From Pseudomonadota bacterium (GTDB lineage: Bacteria; Pseudomonadota; Alphaproteobacteria; Rhizobiales; Kaistiaceae): DNA of 9,770 nt. A program made the position numbers and the translations under genes. Of this stretch, positions 1 through 6,932 are shown piece by piece; position 1 is the stretch's first letter, and each line of letters opens with the position of its first letter. The notes under the pieces were generated by a model. That model did not search any database. It had not been told where the DNA came from and saw only the letters and a list, made by a program, of their open reading frames with translations. The stretch covers positions 1-9,770 of the forward strand of contig JAEWAD010000071.1 of the NCBI GenBank assembly GCA_023391905.1, read 5' to 3'.

Positions 1-183
1 CTTCTGGGCGAACTCGTCTATCCGCCGATCACGGTGATCGACCGCGACATGGTCGAGGTCGGCCGGCAGGCGGCAGGCCTGCTGATCGAGCGGTTGAAGG
101 GGCTCGACATGCCGCCGCGCCGCATCATGCTCGGCAGCAGCGTCATCCTGCGCAGCTCCATGGCGGCGCCGCGCCAGCGCTGA
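1..183 (+). CDS. LacI-family transcriptional regulator, C-terminal fragment
   Basis: Only the last 60 codons are in the window; the reading frame is open from base 1 and ends at TGA 181-183. The translation contains TVIDRDMVEVGRQAAGLLIE, then an ERL-KG-PRRIMLG stretch and SSVILRSS. This is the typical end of the LacI/GalR effector-binding (periplasmic-binding-protein-like) domain, where the last helix is followed by a 'P..hhlpt.LhvR.S' strand. Family knowledge: such proteins are dimeric DNA-binding repressors or activators of sugar-use genes that respond to a sugar ligand. The DNA-binding N-terminus, the ligand and the target genes lie outside the window. The following gene is about 110 bases downstream with its own ribosome site, so co-transcription is possible but not shown. 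The family call is fairly firm; the specific regulator is unknown. Confidence 0.75.
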   Translation, partial: LLGELVYPPITVIDRDMVEVGRQAAGLLIERLKGLDMPPRRIMLGSSVILRSSMAAPRQR

Positions 184-291
184 TCCGACCCAATGCACGC
201 GCGCGCCGCGTGAGCCGCATCGCTATGCAACGATTGCGGGCGCTGACTGTTGTTCCACCGTCGTATCCTTTACCGCGCCGGAGCCAGTCGC
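184..291. other. Intergenic gap with small GC-rich hairpins
   Basis: This 108-base gap separates the regulator fragment from the two-domain glycosyltransferase gene. It contains a perfect 6-bp inverted repeat, CACGCG (196-201) and CGCGTG (207-212), with a 5-base loop. A smaller GCAT/ATGC dyad lies at 217-228. Neither is followed by a T-run, so I do not call a canonical intrinsic terminator. A GGAG motif at 280-283 is the likely ribosome site for the next gene. No convincing -35/-10 pair is visible. Confidence 0.4.
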
Positions 292-1821
292 TTGATTCCG
301 CCTGTCCTGCATATGATTTGCCCGACCGGGCATCCGCCGAGCCACGAGGAGCCGGCGACGCGAAGTTGGCTGCAACACAATCCGGGCTTGACGCTCAAGC
401 TCTGGACGGAGCGGGACCTCCTGTCGTTCCTCGATGCCCACTATCCCGGGTTTCTCCGGATCTATTGCGGCTATGGCCGGCCGGAATTGCGCCGGGGAGC
501 CGTGCGCTATTTCCTGCTCGATCATTTCGGTGGCGTCTTCGCGGATTTCGGCTCGGCCTGCGTCGCGCCCTTCGATCCGATCATGGCGGAGACGCGCGTG
601 GTGCTCTGCCACGATCGCGCCGAAACGGGGGGCGGAGAGGCGCGGATCTACACCGGGACCATGGCCGGTCCGGCGGGGCATCCGTTCTGGCGGCAGGTGC
701 AGCAGCGCCTGGCGGGGCCGGAAGGGGCTCTCGCTTCGTTGCGCGACTTCGGGGGCGGCTTCCTGGACGAAGCCGTGGCCGACGATCCGGATCCTGCCGG
801 CGTCGTCGTGCGGGACGCCAGCCTGTTCGCGACGAGGGCCGACGACGCCGGCACCGAGGCGCCGAGGCTTTCCGTGCGGCCGCCGTCCCGAAACCCGCGG
901 CGACGCCGACTGCAGGGCGTCCTGAACGAGCTGCGGCGGCGCTTCTATCTGGCCCGTCACAAGCTGACCCGCGGCCCGACCGTGCCAGAGGCGGTCCAGC
1001 GCGCGCGTGTCGACCGAGCGGCGGTGAAGCGTCCTGCTTCAGCCGGCGATGCGCTGGTGATCCTGGTGCCGATGCGCGATGCGGCGGAGCATATCGAGCC
1101 GTTTCTCGACGCGATCGCGCGACTCGACTATCCGAAGCATCGCATCAAGCTCGCCTTCTGCGAGGGGGACAGCCAGGACGGCAGCTGGGAACGGATCCAG
1201 GCCGCGGCGGAACGGATTCGCCCCTATTATCGCGACGTCGTGCTGACGCAGAAGCACATCCGGCTCGAGATCGATCGTTCGGCGCGAACGCTGCCGGGAT
1301 TGCAGAGGCGGCGCCGTTCGGCGCTGGCGAGGGTGCGCAACCACCTGATCGACGCCGCCGTCGACGAGACGGACGACTGGGCGCTCTGGATCGACATCGA
1401 CGTCTGGCGGTTCCAGCCGGACGTCGTGTCCCGCCTGCGCGCCACGGGCCATCGCATCGTCGTGCCCAATTGCGTGATCACGCCGGGCGGCCGGAGCTTC
1501 GACCTGAACAGCTTCGTTGCCTGCCACCGGGATGACTACCGCTATTATCGGGCCATGCGCGACGGGCTGCATCAGCCCCGGCTCGACGGTCCGGATCGGC
1601 TCTATCTCAGTGATTTCACGCATTGCGACGCCGTCGCCCTCGACGCGGTCGGCGGCACCATGCTGCTGGTCGACGCGGCGCTGCATCGCGGCGGGCTGCG
1701 TTTTCCCGAGATGCCCTACGCGAATCTCGTCGAGACCGAGGGGTTCGGTCATCTCGCGCGCGACGTCGGCGTGCAGGCGGTCGGCCTTCCCCGGCTCGAG
1801 ATCCAGCACGTCCCCTGGTGA
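292..1821 (+). CDS. Two-domain glycosyltransferase: GT32/OCH1-like N-terminus fused to Anp1/Mnn9-like C-terminus
   Basis: The product is about 509 aa and has no visible signal peptide or membrane helix. Residues about 1-180 match the 'glycosyltransferase sugar-binding region containing DXD motif' family: IPPVLHMI, a W-x4-NPGLTLKLWTERDL block, AVRYFLLDHFGGVFADFG and a late GHPFW. Residues about 253-506 match the Anp1/Mnn9/Van1 (GT62) family: ILVPMRDAAEHIEPFLDAI, LAFCEGDSQDGSW, ALARVRN, LWIDIDVW (DxD at about residues 368-370), VVPNC, FDLNSF, AVGGTMLLVDA and LVETEGFGHLA. A basic linker (about 195-250) joins them. The expected role is nucleotide-sugar-dependent, probably mannosyl-like, transfer to a cell-surface glycan; donor and acceptor are inferred. 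I chose the TTG at 292 because GGAG lies 8 bases upstream and the protein then begins directly with the family's first strand. A TTG at 250 is the other in-frame option, just after an in-frame stop at 244; the ATG at 313 would remove the first strand. The N-terminal DXD reads D-F-G (544-552), so that domain may be catalytically altered. Confidence 0.85.
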   Translation: MIPPVLHMICPTGHPPSHEEPATRSWLQHNPGLTLKLWTERDLLSFLDAHYPGFLRIYCGYGRPELRRGAVRYFLLDHFGGVFADFGSACVAPFDPIMAETRVVLCHDRAETGGGEARIYTGTMAGPAGHPFWRQVQQRLAGPEGALASLRDFGGGFLDEAVADDPDPAGVVVRDASLFATRADDAGTEAPRLSVRPPSRNPRRRRLQGVLNELRRRFYLARHKLTRGPTVPEAVQRARVDRAAVKRPASAGDALVILVPMRDAAEHIEPFLDAIARLDYPKHRIKLAFCEGDSQDGSWERIQAAAERIRPYYRDVVLTQKHIRLEIDRSARTLPGLQRRRRSALARVRNHLIDAAVDETDDWALWIDIDVWRFQPDVVSRLRATGHRIVVPNCVITPGGRSFDLNSFVACHRDDYRYYRAMRDGLHQPRLDGPDRLYLSDFTHCDAVALDAVGGTMLLVDAALHRGGLRFPEMPYANLVETEGFGHLARDVGVQAVGLPRLEIQHVPW

Positions 1822-1848
1822 AGCCGTTCTCCGCCGCCTGAAATGAAG

Positions 1849-1884
1849 AAGCCCGGGCGATGCGTCGGCATCGTCCGGGCTTTT
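1849..1884. terminator. Bidirectional rho-independent terminator between convergent genes
   Basis: A 15-bp stem pairs AAGCCCGGGCGATGC (1849-1863) with GCATCGTCCGGGCTT (1868-1882) across a four-base GTCG loop, with a single G-U wobble. On the plus strand the stem runs into TTTT at 1881-1884. Read on the minus strand, the stem is followed by a pyrimidine/T-rich tract (CTTCTTCATTT). It lies 27 bases after the glycosyltransferase stop and about 25 bases after the RND pump stop, so it can terminate both converging transcripts. Confidence 0.9.
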
Positions 1885-1907
1885 GTCTTGCCTTCCGGAG
1901 CCGTGGA

Positions 1908-4900
1908 TCAGGCCGGCTCGTGCTTGGCCTCGACCGCAGGATTGGCCGGGGCCGCCACCTTCTTGTCCTTGCCGCCGCCGATCAGCTTGTAGAACAGCGG
2001 GATGAAGAAGATGGCGATGAAGGTCGCCGCCAGCATGCCGCCGATCACGCCCGTGCCGATCGAGTGACGGCTGGCCGAACCGGCGCCGGTGGAGATCGCC
2101 AGCGGCACCACGCCCAGGATGAAGGCGAGCGAGGTCATGACGATCGGGCGGAAGCGCAGGCGCGCCGCCTCGAGCGCCGCGTCGAAGGCGCTCATGCCTT
2201 CCTCGCGCTTGATCACCGCGAACTCGACGATCAGGATCGCGTTTTTCGCGGCGAGGCCGATCAGCGTCACCAGGCCGATCTGGAAGTACACGTCGTTGCT
2301 CAGCCCGCGCAGCCAGATGGCCAGGAACGCGCCGAACAGGGCGAACGGTACCGCCAGGATGACGGCGAAGGGCAGCGACCAGCGCTCATACTGGGCGGCG
2401 AGGATCAGGAACACCATGATGATGCCGAAGATCAGCGCCTGCGAGCCCGTGCCGCCGGTGGCGATTTCCTGGTAGGCGGAGCCCGTCCAGGCAACCGTGT
2501 AGTCGGCCGGCAGCGCTTCCGCCGCGACCTCGCGGATGGCGGCGAGCGCCTGGCCCGACGAATAGCCGGGGGCCGGGTTGCCCATCACCTTGGCGGCCGG
2601 GAAGTTGTTGAACCGCTCCAGCAGGTCGGGGCCGATGATGCGCTCGACGGTAACGAGCGTGTCCATCGGGATCATGTTGCCGCTGTCGGCGCGGACGAAG
2701 ACCTGCCTCAGGTCGTCCGTCTTCTCGCGGAAGTTCGCCTCCGACTGCAGCTTGACCTGGAAATTGCGGCCATAGAGCGTGAAGTCGTTGACGTAGAGGC
2801 TGCCGAACGTCGCCTGCATCGTGGCGAAGATCGAGGTCAGCGGCACGCCGAGCGCCTTGGCCTTGTCGCGGTCGACGTTGAACTTGTACTGCGGCACGTT
2901 GGTCGACAGCGTGGTGCGGACGCCGGCGAGCTCCGGCCGCATGGCCGCCGCGTCGACGAGCGCCTGGGTGGCCACGACGAGCTTGTCGGTGCCCGAGCCG
3001 CCGCGGTCCTGGATGTAGAGCTCGAAGCCGCCGGTCGTGCTGAGGCCCTGGATCGGCGGCGGGTTGAAGGCCAACACCATGCCGTCCTGGATGCCGGCGT
3101 TCACGCCGATGATCTGGCCAGGCATGGCGCGGGCGTCGAGTTCGGGCGATTTCCGCTCGGACCAGTCCTTCAGCTTGATGAAGCCGGCGCCGGCGCTGGG
3201 CGACTGCGAGCCGGCCAGCAGGTCGAAGCCCGAGAAGGCGAGCATGCTCTCGACAGCCGGAAGCTTCGAGACGTTCTCGTTCACCGTCGACATGACCTCG
3301 GCGGTGCGCGTCAGCGCCGCGGCCGGCGGCAGGATGCCGACGACCATCAGCACGCCCTGGTCCTCGTCCGGCACGAGCGCGCCGGGGATTTTCATGGCGA
3401 GATGGACGGTGGCGCCGATCAGGACCGCGAACAGGGCGATCGCGACGAAGGCGCGCTTCAGGAAGAAGCGGACGCCGGCGGCGTAGCCGTCCGTGATCTT
3501 GTCGAACGCACGGTTGAACCAGCGGAACGGTGCCCAGGGCTCGTGATGTCCCGGCTTCAGGATGGCGGCGCAGAGCGCCGGCGTCAGCGTCAGGGCGACG
3601 ATGCCGGAGATGGTCACCGAAACGGCGATGGTGATGGCGAACTGCCGGTACATTTCGCCCGCGAGGCCGCCCATGAAGGCGACGGGCACGAACACCGAGA
3701 CGAGCACCAGCACGATGGCGATGACGGGGCCCGTCACTTCGCTCATCGCCTTGATGGTCGCTTCGCGCGGCGGCAGCTTCTCCGTCGTCATGATGCGCTC
3801 GACGTTCTCGAGCACGACGATGGCGTCGTCGACGACGATACCGATCGCCAGCACCAGGCCGAACAGGGTCAGGAGGTTGATCGAGAAGCCGAGCAGATAC
3901 ATGCCGGCGAAGGTGCCGAGGATCGAGACCGGCACCGCGATCAGCGGGATGAGCGTCGCTCGCCAGTTCTGCAGGAACACGAAGACGACGACGACGACGA
4001 GGATCAGCGCCTCGATGAAGGTCTTGATCACCTCGTGGATCGACTGATCCACGAACAGCGTCGTGTCGTACGGAATCGAGTAGCTGACGCCTTCCGGCAT
4101 CCGGGTGGCGATTTCGTCCAGCTTGGCCTCGACCAGCGCGATCGTGTTGAGCGCGTTGGCGCCCGGCTGGAGATAGATGCCGATCGGAACGGTGGGCTGA
4201 CCCTTGAGGATGGCCTTGAAGCCATAGTCCTGGGCGCCGAGATCGATCCGCGCGACGTCGCGCAGGCGCAGGGTCGCGCCGTTCGGATCGGAACGCAGGA
4301 TGATGTTGCCGAAGGCCTCGGGGTTGGGCAGTCGGCCATCCGTCGTGACGGCGTAGGAGAAGACGAGCTGGCCCTCGGTCGGCGGATCACCGACGCGGCC
4401 GGCGGCGTATTGCTGGTTCTGCTCGCGGATGGCCGTGGCGACGTCGTCGGTCGTCAGGCCGAACTGCGCCAGCTTGTCGGGCCGGAGCCAGACGCGCATG
4501 GCGTAGTTTTCGCGGCTGAACAGGTTCGCCTGGCCGACGCCGGGTATGCGCTTCAGCTCGTCGATGACGTTCAAAAGCGCGTAGTTGGCGAGATAGACGG
4601 AATCGTATTGCGGATTGTCCGAGGCCAGAGCGACGACCGCCAGGATCGAGCTCGACTGCTTGTTGACCGTGACGCCGAGACGCTGAACCTCCGTCGGAAG
4701 CGCCGACACGGCGCGCTGCACGCGGTTGTTGACGTTGATGGTCGCCTGGTCGGCGTCGGTGCCGGTCGCGAAGGTCACGGTCAGCTGCATCGAGCCGGAG
4801 CTCGAATTGACCGACTGCATGTAGAGCATGTCCTCGACGCCGTTGATCTGCTCTTCAAGCGGCGCGGCGACGGTCTGCGTCAGCACTTCGGCGCTGGCGC

Positions 4901-5051
4901 CGGGATAGGTTGCGCTGACGACCACCTGGGGCGGCGTCAGCTCGGGATACTGGGCGATCGGCAGCACGCGCATGGCGAGGAGGCCCGCCAGCACGATGAC
5001 GATCGAGATGACGGCCGCGAAGACGGGCCTGTCGACGAAGAAGCGGTTCAT
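1908..5051 (-). CDS. acrB: RND multidrug efflux transporter, HAE1 family (AcrB/MexB-like)
   Basis: This 1047-aa inner-membrane pump is the usual length for AcrB (about 1049 aa). By family knowledge it works as a trimer that takes drugs or detergents from the periplasm or outer leaflet and drives them out with protons, through an adaptor and an outer-membrane channel. The N-terminus is the standard MNRFFVDRPVFAAV first helix. The proton-relay motif IVVDDAIVVLENVER in helix 4 places two Asp at 408-409 (AcrB D407/D408). The partner Lys is in GLAAKNAILIVEF near residue 940, and the downstream RPIVMTSLAFILGVVPL and STGAGSASRHSIGTGVIGGM helices are intact. Compared with AcrB, the F178-type Phe is kept (NLFSRENYAMR), the F136 position is Ile, and the switch-loop region reads SGFDLLAGSQ, keeping F615 but giving Leu for F617. 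Substrate range may therefore differ. The ATG overlaps the adaptor's TAA by one base (TAATG), indicating translational coupling. The symbol is by analogy; substrates are unknown. Confidence 0.95.
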   Translation of the reverse strand: MNRFFVDRPVFAAVISIVIVLAGLLAMRVLPIAQYPELTPPQVVVSATYPGASAEVLTQTVAAPLEEQINGVEDMLYMQSVNSSSGSMQLTVTFATGTDADQATINVNNRVQRAVSALPTEVQRLGVTVNKQSSSILAVVALASDNPQYDSVYLANYALLNVIDELKRIPGVGQANLFSRENYAMRVWLRPDKLAQFGLTTDDVATAIREQNQQYAAGRVGDPPTEGQLVFSYAVTTDGRLPNPEAFGNIILRSDPNGATLRLRDVARIDLGAQDYGFKAILKGQPTVPIGIYLQPGANALNTIALVEAKLDEIATRMPEGVSYSIPYDTTLFVDQSIHEVIKTFIEALILVVVVVFVFLQNWRATLIPLIAVPVSILGTFAGMYLLGFSINLLTLFGLVLAIGIVVDDAIVVLENVERIMTTEKLPPREATIKAMSEVTGPVIAIVLVLVSVFVPVAFMGGLAGEMYRQFAITIAVSVTISGIVALTLTPALCAAILKPGHHEPWAPFRWFNRAFDKITDGYAAGVRFFLKRAFVAIALFAVLIGATVHLAMKIPGALVPDEDQGVLMVVGILPPAAALTRTAEVMSTVNENVSKLPAVESMLAFSGFDLLAGSQSPSAGAGFIKLKDWSERKSPELDARAMPGQIIGVNAGIQDGMVLAFNPPPIQGLSTTGGFELYIQDRGGSGTDKLVVATQALVDAAAMRPELAGVRTTLSTNVPQYKFNVDRDKAKALGVPLTSIFATMQATFGSLYVNDFTLYGRNFQVKLQSEANFREKTDDLRQVFVRADSGNMIPMDTLVTVERIIGPDLLERFNNFPAAKVMGNPAPGYSSGQALAAIREVAAEALPADYTVAWTGSAYQEIATGGTGSQALIFGIIMVFLILAAQYERWSLPFAVILAVPFALFGAFLAIWLRGLSNDVYFQIGLVTLIGLAAKNAILIVEFAVIKREEGMSAFDAALEAARLRFRPIVMTSLAFILGVVPLAISTGAGSASRHSIGTGVIGGMLAATFIAIFFIPLFYKLIGGGKDKKVAAPANPAVEAKHEPA

Positions 5052-6211
5052 TACGGCTGCGCCTGCTCGTTCTGGGCCGTCGCCTTGCTCGGCGCGACCG
5101 GGGCGCCGGCGCGCACCTTGATGACGCCGGAGGTGACGATCTGGTCGCCGGCCTTCAGGCCTTCGAGAGCGACCCAGCCGCCTTCGACCGCCTGGCCGAG
5201 CTTGATGGGGGTGATCGCGGCGACGTTCTCGGCGTCGACCGTGTAGACGAAGGTGCCCTGCGGCCCCTGCATCACGGCGATCTCGGGAACGACGATGGCG
5301 GAATCGAGCTTCGCGCCGGAAAGGGTGATGCGGACGAACTGGCCGGGGATCAGCGCGAAGTCCGGATTGTCGAAGACGGCGCGCGAGCGGATCGTGCCGG
5401 TCTGCACGTCGATGCTGGCCGAGGTGAAGTCGATCTCGCCGGTCCGGTCGTACTTGCTGCCGTCGCCGAAGGCGAGGCTGGCCGTCAGCTTGCCTTCGTT
5501 GTCGGCCTTTTTGCCGCTGGCGATCTGGCGCATCGCCGTGGCGTTGGCGTCGGCGACGGAGAAGTTGACATAGACCGGGTCGAGCTGGGTGATCGTCGTC
5601 AGCAGGCTGTCGGCGGAGCCGACGCCGACGAGGCTGCCTTCCGGCACGACGTCGAGGCTGGTGACGCCGTCGATCGGCGCGCGGACAGTCGCGTAGTCGA
5701 GGTTGATCTGGGCGGATTTGAGCTGCGCCTTGGCGGCGGCAACCGCGGCCTCGGCAAGCTCGACCGCGGAGACGGCGTCATCGCGGCTCTTCGCCGAGCC
5801 GACCTTGCGCTCGAAAAGCTCGACGGCGCGGGTCTGGTCGCGCGTGGCCTGAGCCAGCTGTGCCTCGGCCGTCTGCACCTGGGCCTTGGCCTTGGCGACC
5901 TCGGCCTCGTAGGTGGTCGGGTCGACGCGGAACAGCACGTCACCGGCGTTGACGCGAGCGCCCTCGACATAGGCGCGCTCCTGCAGGATGCCGCCGACCT
6001 GGGCGCGAACCTGCACCTCGCGGAACGCGGAGATCCGTCCGGCGTAGGTGAAGCTCAGCGGCACTTCGCGTTCGGCCATCGTCATGATCTCGACGGCTGG
6101 CGGCGGAGGCGCGGCTGGGGCCTGGGCGGAGGCCGCGACCGGCAGGGCGACGAGGCTGACGCCGAGCAGGAGAGCGGATAGGGTCGAACGGGCGACGAAG
6201 GGCAATCGCAT
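5051..6211 (-). CDS. acrA: Efflux RND periplasmic adaptor (membrane fusion protein, AcrA/MexA-like)
   Basis: The product is about 386 aa from the ATG at 6211; a TTG at 6226 would add five residues but has no better ribosome site. The N-terminus is a Sec signal peptide: MRLPFVARS, a hydrophobic LSALLLGVSLVALPVA core and a probable cleavage at ASA-QA, followed by a Pro/Ala-rich linker. Then come a barrel-sandwich (lipoyl-like) half with RAQVGGILQERAYVEG and GDVLFRVDP (about 68-98), an Ala/Lys/Gln-rich alpha-helical hairpin (about 98-170), the second lipoyl half with TVRAPIDGVTSL, and a beta-barrel region with LIPGQFVRITL. By family knowledge it bridges the RND pump to an outer-membrane channel in the periplasm. 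No lipobox Cys is present, unlike AcrA and MexA, so it is probably a soluble or peripherally held adaptor. It is the first gene of the operon and is coupled to the pump by a one-base stop/start overlap. The divergent TetR repressor probably controls it. Confidence 0.93.
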   Translation of the reverse strand: MRLPFVARSTLSALLLGVSLVALPVAASAQAPAAPPPPAVEIMTMAEREVPLSFTYAGRISAFREVQVRAQVGGILQERAYVEGARVNAGDVLFRVDPTTYEAEVAKAKAQVQTAEAQLAQATRDQTRAVELFERKVGSAKSRDDAVSAVELAEAAVAAAKAQLKSAQINLDYATVRAPIDGVTSLDVVPEGSLVGVGSADSLLTTITQLDPVYVNFSVADANATAMRQIASGKKADNEGKLTASLAFGDGSKYDRTGEIDFTSASIDVQTGTIRSRAVFDNPDFALIPGQFVRITLSGAKLDSAIVVPEIAVMQGPQGTFVYTVDAENVAAITPIKLGQAVEGGWVALEGLKAGDQIVTSGVIKVRAGAPVAPSKATAQNEQAQP

Positions 6212-6239
6212 ATTATTGCACCGCAAAATGACTGGAGTC

Positions 6240-6268
6240 TGGACCTATTGCATCACAGCATATATACA
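6240..6268 (+). promoter_or_regulatory. Candidate promoter of the tetR-family gene
   Basis: TGGACC (6240-6245) and TATACA (6263-6268) are 17 bases apart, each matching four of six consensus positions. A transcript would start near 6275, about 25 bases before the GTG start. The -10 box lies inside the inverted repeat at 6261-6284, which would allow autorepression. The match is weak. Confidence 0.3.
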
Positions 6269-6286
6269 GACAGTGTTGTATGTAAA
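6259..6286 (-). promoter_or_regulatory. Candidate promoter of the acrAB-like operon
   Basis: On the minus strand a TTTACA hexamer (6286-6281) resembles -35 TTGACA. Sixteen bases later TATATG (6264-6259) resembles a -10 box; TATGCT, two bases further on, is an alternative with 18-base spacing. The predicted transcript would start about 40 bases before the adaptor ATG. The whole element coincides with the inverted repeat at 6261-6284, so bound repressor would block polymerase. This is pattern-based only. Confidence 0.45.
6261..6284. promoter_or_regulatory. AcrR-type operator (24-bp inverted repeat)
   Basis: Half-sites TATATACA (6261-6268) and TGTATGTA (6277-6284) flank an 8-base spacer, GACAGTGT. 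They are inverted complements except at one position. From established knowledge, the E. coli AcrR operator has half-sites TACATACA and TGTATGTA with the same 8-base spacing, so 15 of 16 half-site bases agree. Its position between the divergent regulator and pump genes, over both candidate promoters, fits a TetR-family operator. The sequence match is direct; binding is inferred. Confidence 0.75.
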
Positions 6287-6299
6287 GGGGAGTTCTGCC

Positions 6300-6932
6300 G
6301 TGCGCCGAACAAAATCCGAGTCTGAGGAAACTCGGCAACGCATCCTGGATGCCGCCGAAACCGTCTTTCTCGATATCGGTGTCTCGCGTGCCTCGCTCGA
6401 TCGCATCGCCACCGAGGCCGGTGTGACGCGGGGGGCGATCTATTGGCATTTCGCCAATAAGCAGGAGCTGTTCTCCGCGATGATCGAGCGTGTGCACGGC
6501 CTGCACCAGGCCGTGCTCACGCGCAGCCTTCTGGGCGCTTCAGACCCGTTGCAGGGCGTGCTCGACTGGGCGCTCGACGTCATTGAGCTGTTCGCCGCCG
6601 AGACGCACACGCGTCAGGTCTACCGGATCATCGTTACGCGCTGCGAATATGTCGGCGAGATGCAGGATGCGCTCGAATGGCAGAGCGACCTGCATGAGCG
6701 CATGGCGACCAATTTCCAGAACGCTTTCGAGGCGGCGGCCGCGGCGAAGCAGCTGGCGCCCGACTGGAGCGTGAAGTCGGCCGCGACCACTCTGGAGTGC
6801 TTCATGTCCGGCATGCTGCACAATTGGCTGCGTTACGATTTCGATGCCGAGGTCGCCGAGACGCTGCGGGCGGGGCTGCGGAGTCTGGTCGGGAGTTTTC
6901 GAGTCCGCGAGGTAGCGTCTGCCGACGCCTGA
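6300..6932 (+). CDS. acrR: TetR/AcrR-family transcriptional repressor of the efflux operon
   Basis: The product is 210 aa from a GTG start at 6300, chosen because GGGGAG (6287-6292) lies 7 bases upstream and the protein then starts MRRTKSESEETRQRILDAAE, as in AcrR-like repressors (E. coli AcrR is 215 aa). The N-terminal helix-turn-helix runs through about residues 30-56, with VSRASLDRIATEAGVTRGAI followed by YWHFANKQELF, the TetR signature. The C-terminal ligand-binding domain ends with CFMSGMLHNWLRYDF, close to the 'GLMENWL' segment of the AcrR-type C-terminal domain. By family knowledge a dimer binds the operator and is released when a drug or other ligand binds the C-terminal pocket. Divergence from acrAB and the shared inverted repeat indicate control of both the pump and itself. 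The inducer is unknown. Confidence 0.92.
   Translation: MRRTKSESEETRQRILDAAETVFLDIGVSRASLDRIATEAGVTRGAIYWHFANKQELFSAMIERVHGLHQAVLTRSLLGASDPLQGVLDWALDVIELFAAETHTRQVYRIIVTRCEYVGEMQDALEWQSDLHERMATNFQNAFEAAAAAKQLAPDWSVKSAATTLECFMSGMLHNWLRYDFDAEVAETLRAGLRSLVGSFRVREVASADA

Noticed and set aside
196..212. GC hairpin after the LacI-family stop as a terminator
   Set aside because: The stem is only 6 bp of alternating GC-type sequence and no T-run follows.
210..1535. Plus-strand open frame of 441 codons overlapping the two-domain glycosyltransferase
   Set aside because: The translation is Arg/Gly/Ala/Pro-rich and shows no motif, while the overlapping frame carries continuous glycosyltransferase motifs.
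3981..4001. GAC/GAG-type triplet run as a microsatellite
   Set aside because: It encodes the run of Val in a membrane helix of the RND pump (LVVVVVFVFL), a normal feature of this family.
1860..5246. Very long plus-strand open frame (1128 codons) opposite the RND pump gene
   Set aside because: It is antisense to the well-supported pump and adaptor genes. Its translation is a low-complexity mix of H, R, D, E, Q and G with no domain, as expected for the complementary frame of a GC-rich gene. It also starts inside the terminator hairpin.
6048..6299. Upstream extension of the TetR-family frame to an ATG at 6048
   Set aside because: It would run antisense through the adaptor signal peptide and across the operator. 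The GTG at 6300 has a strong ribosome site and gives the usual family length.
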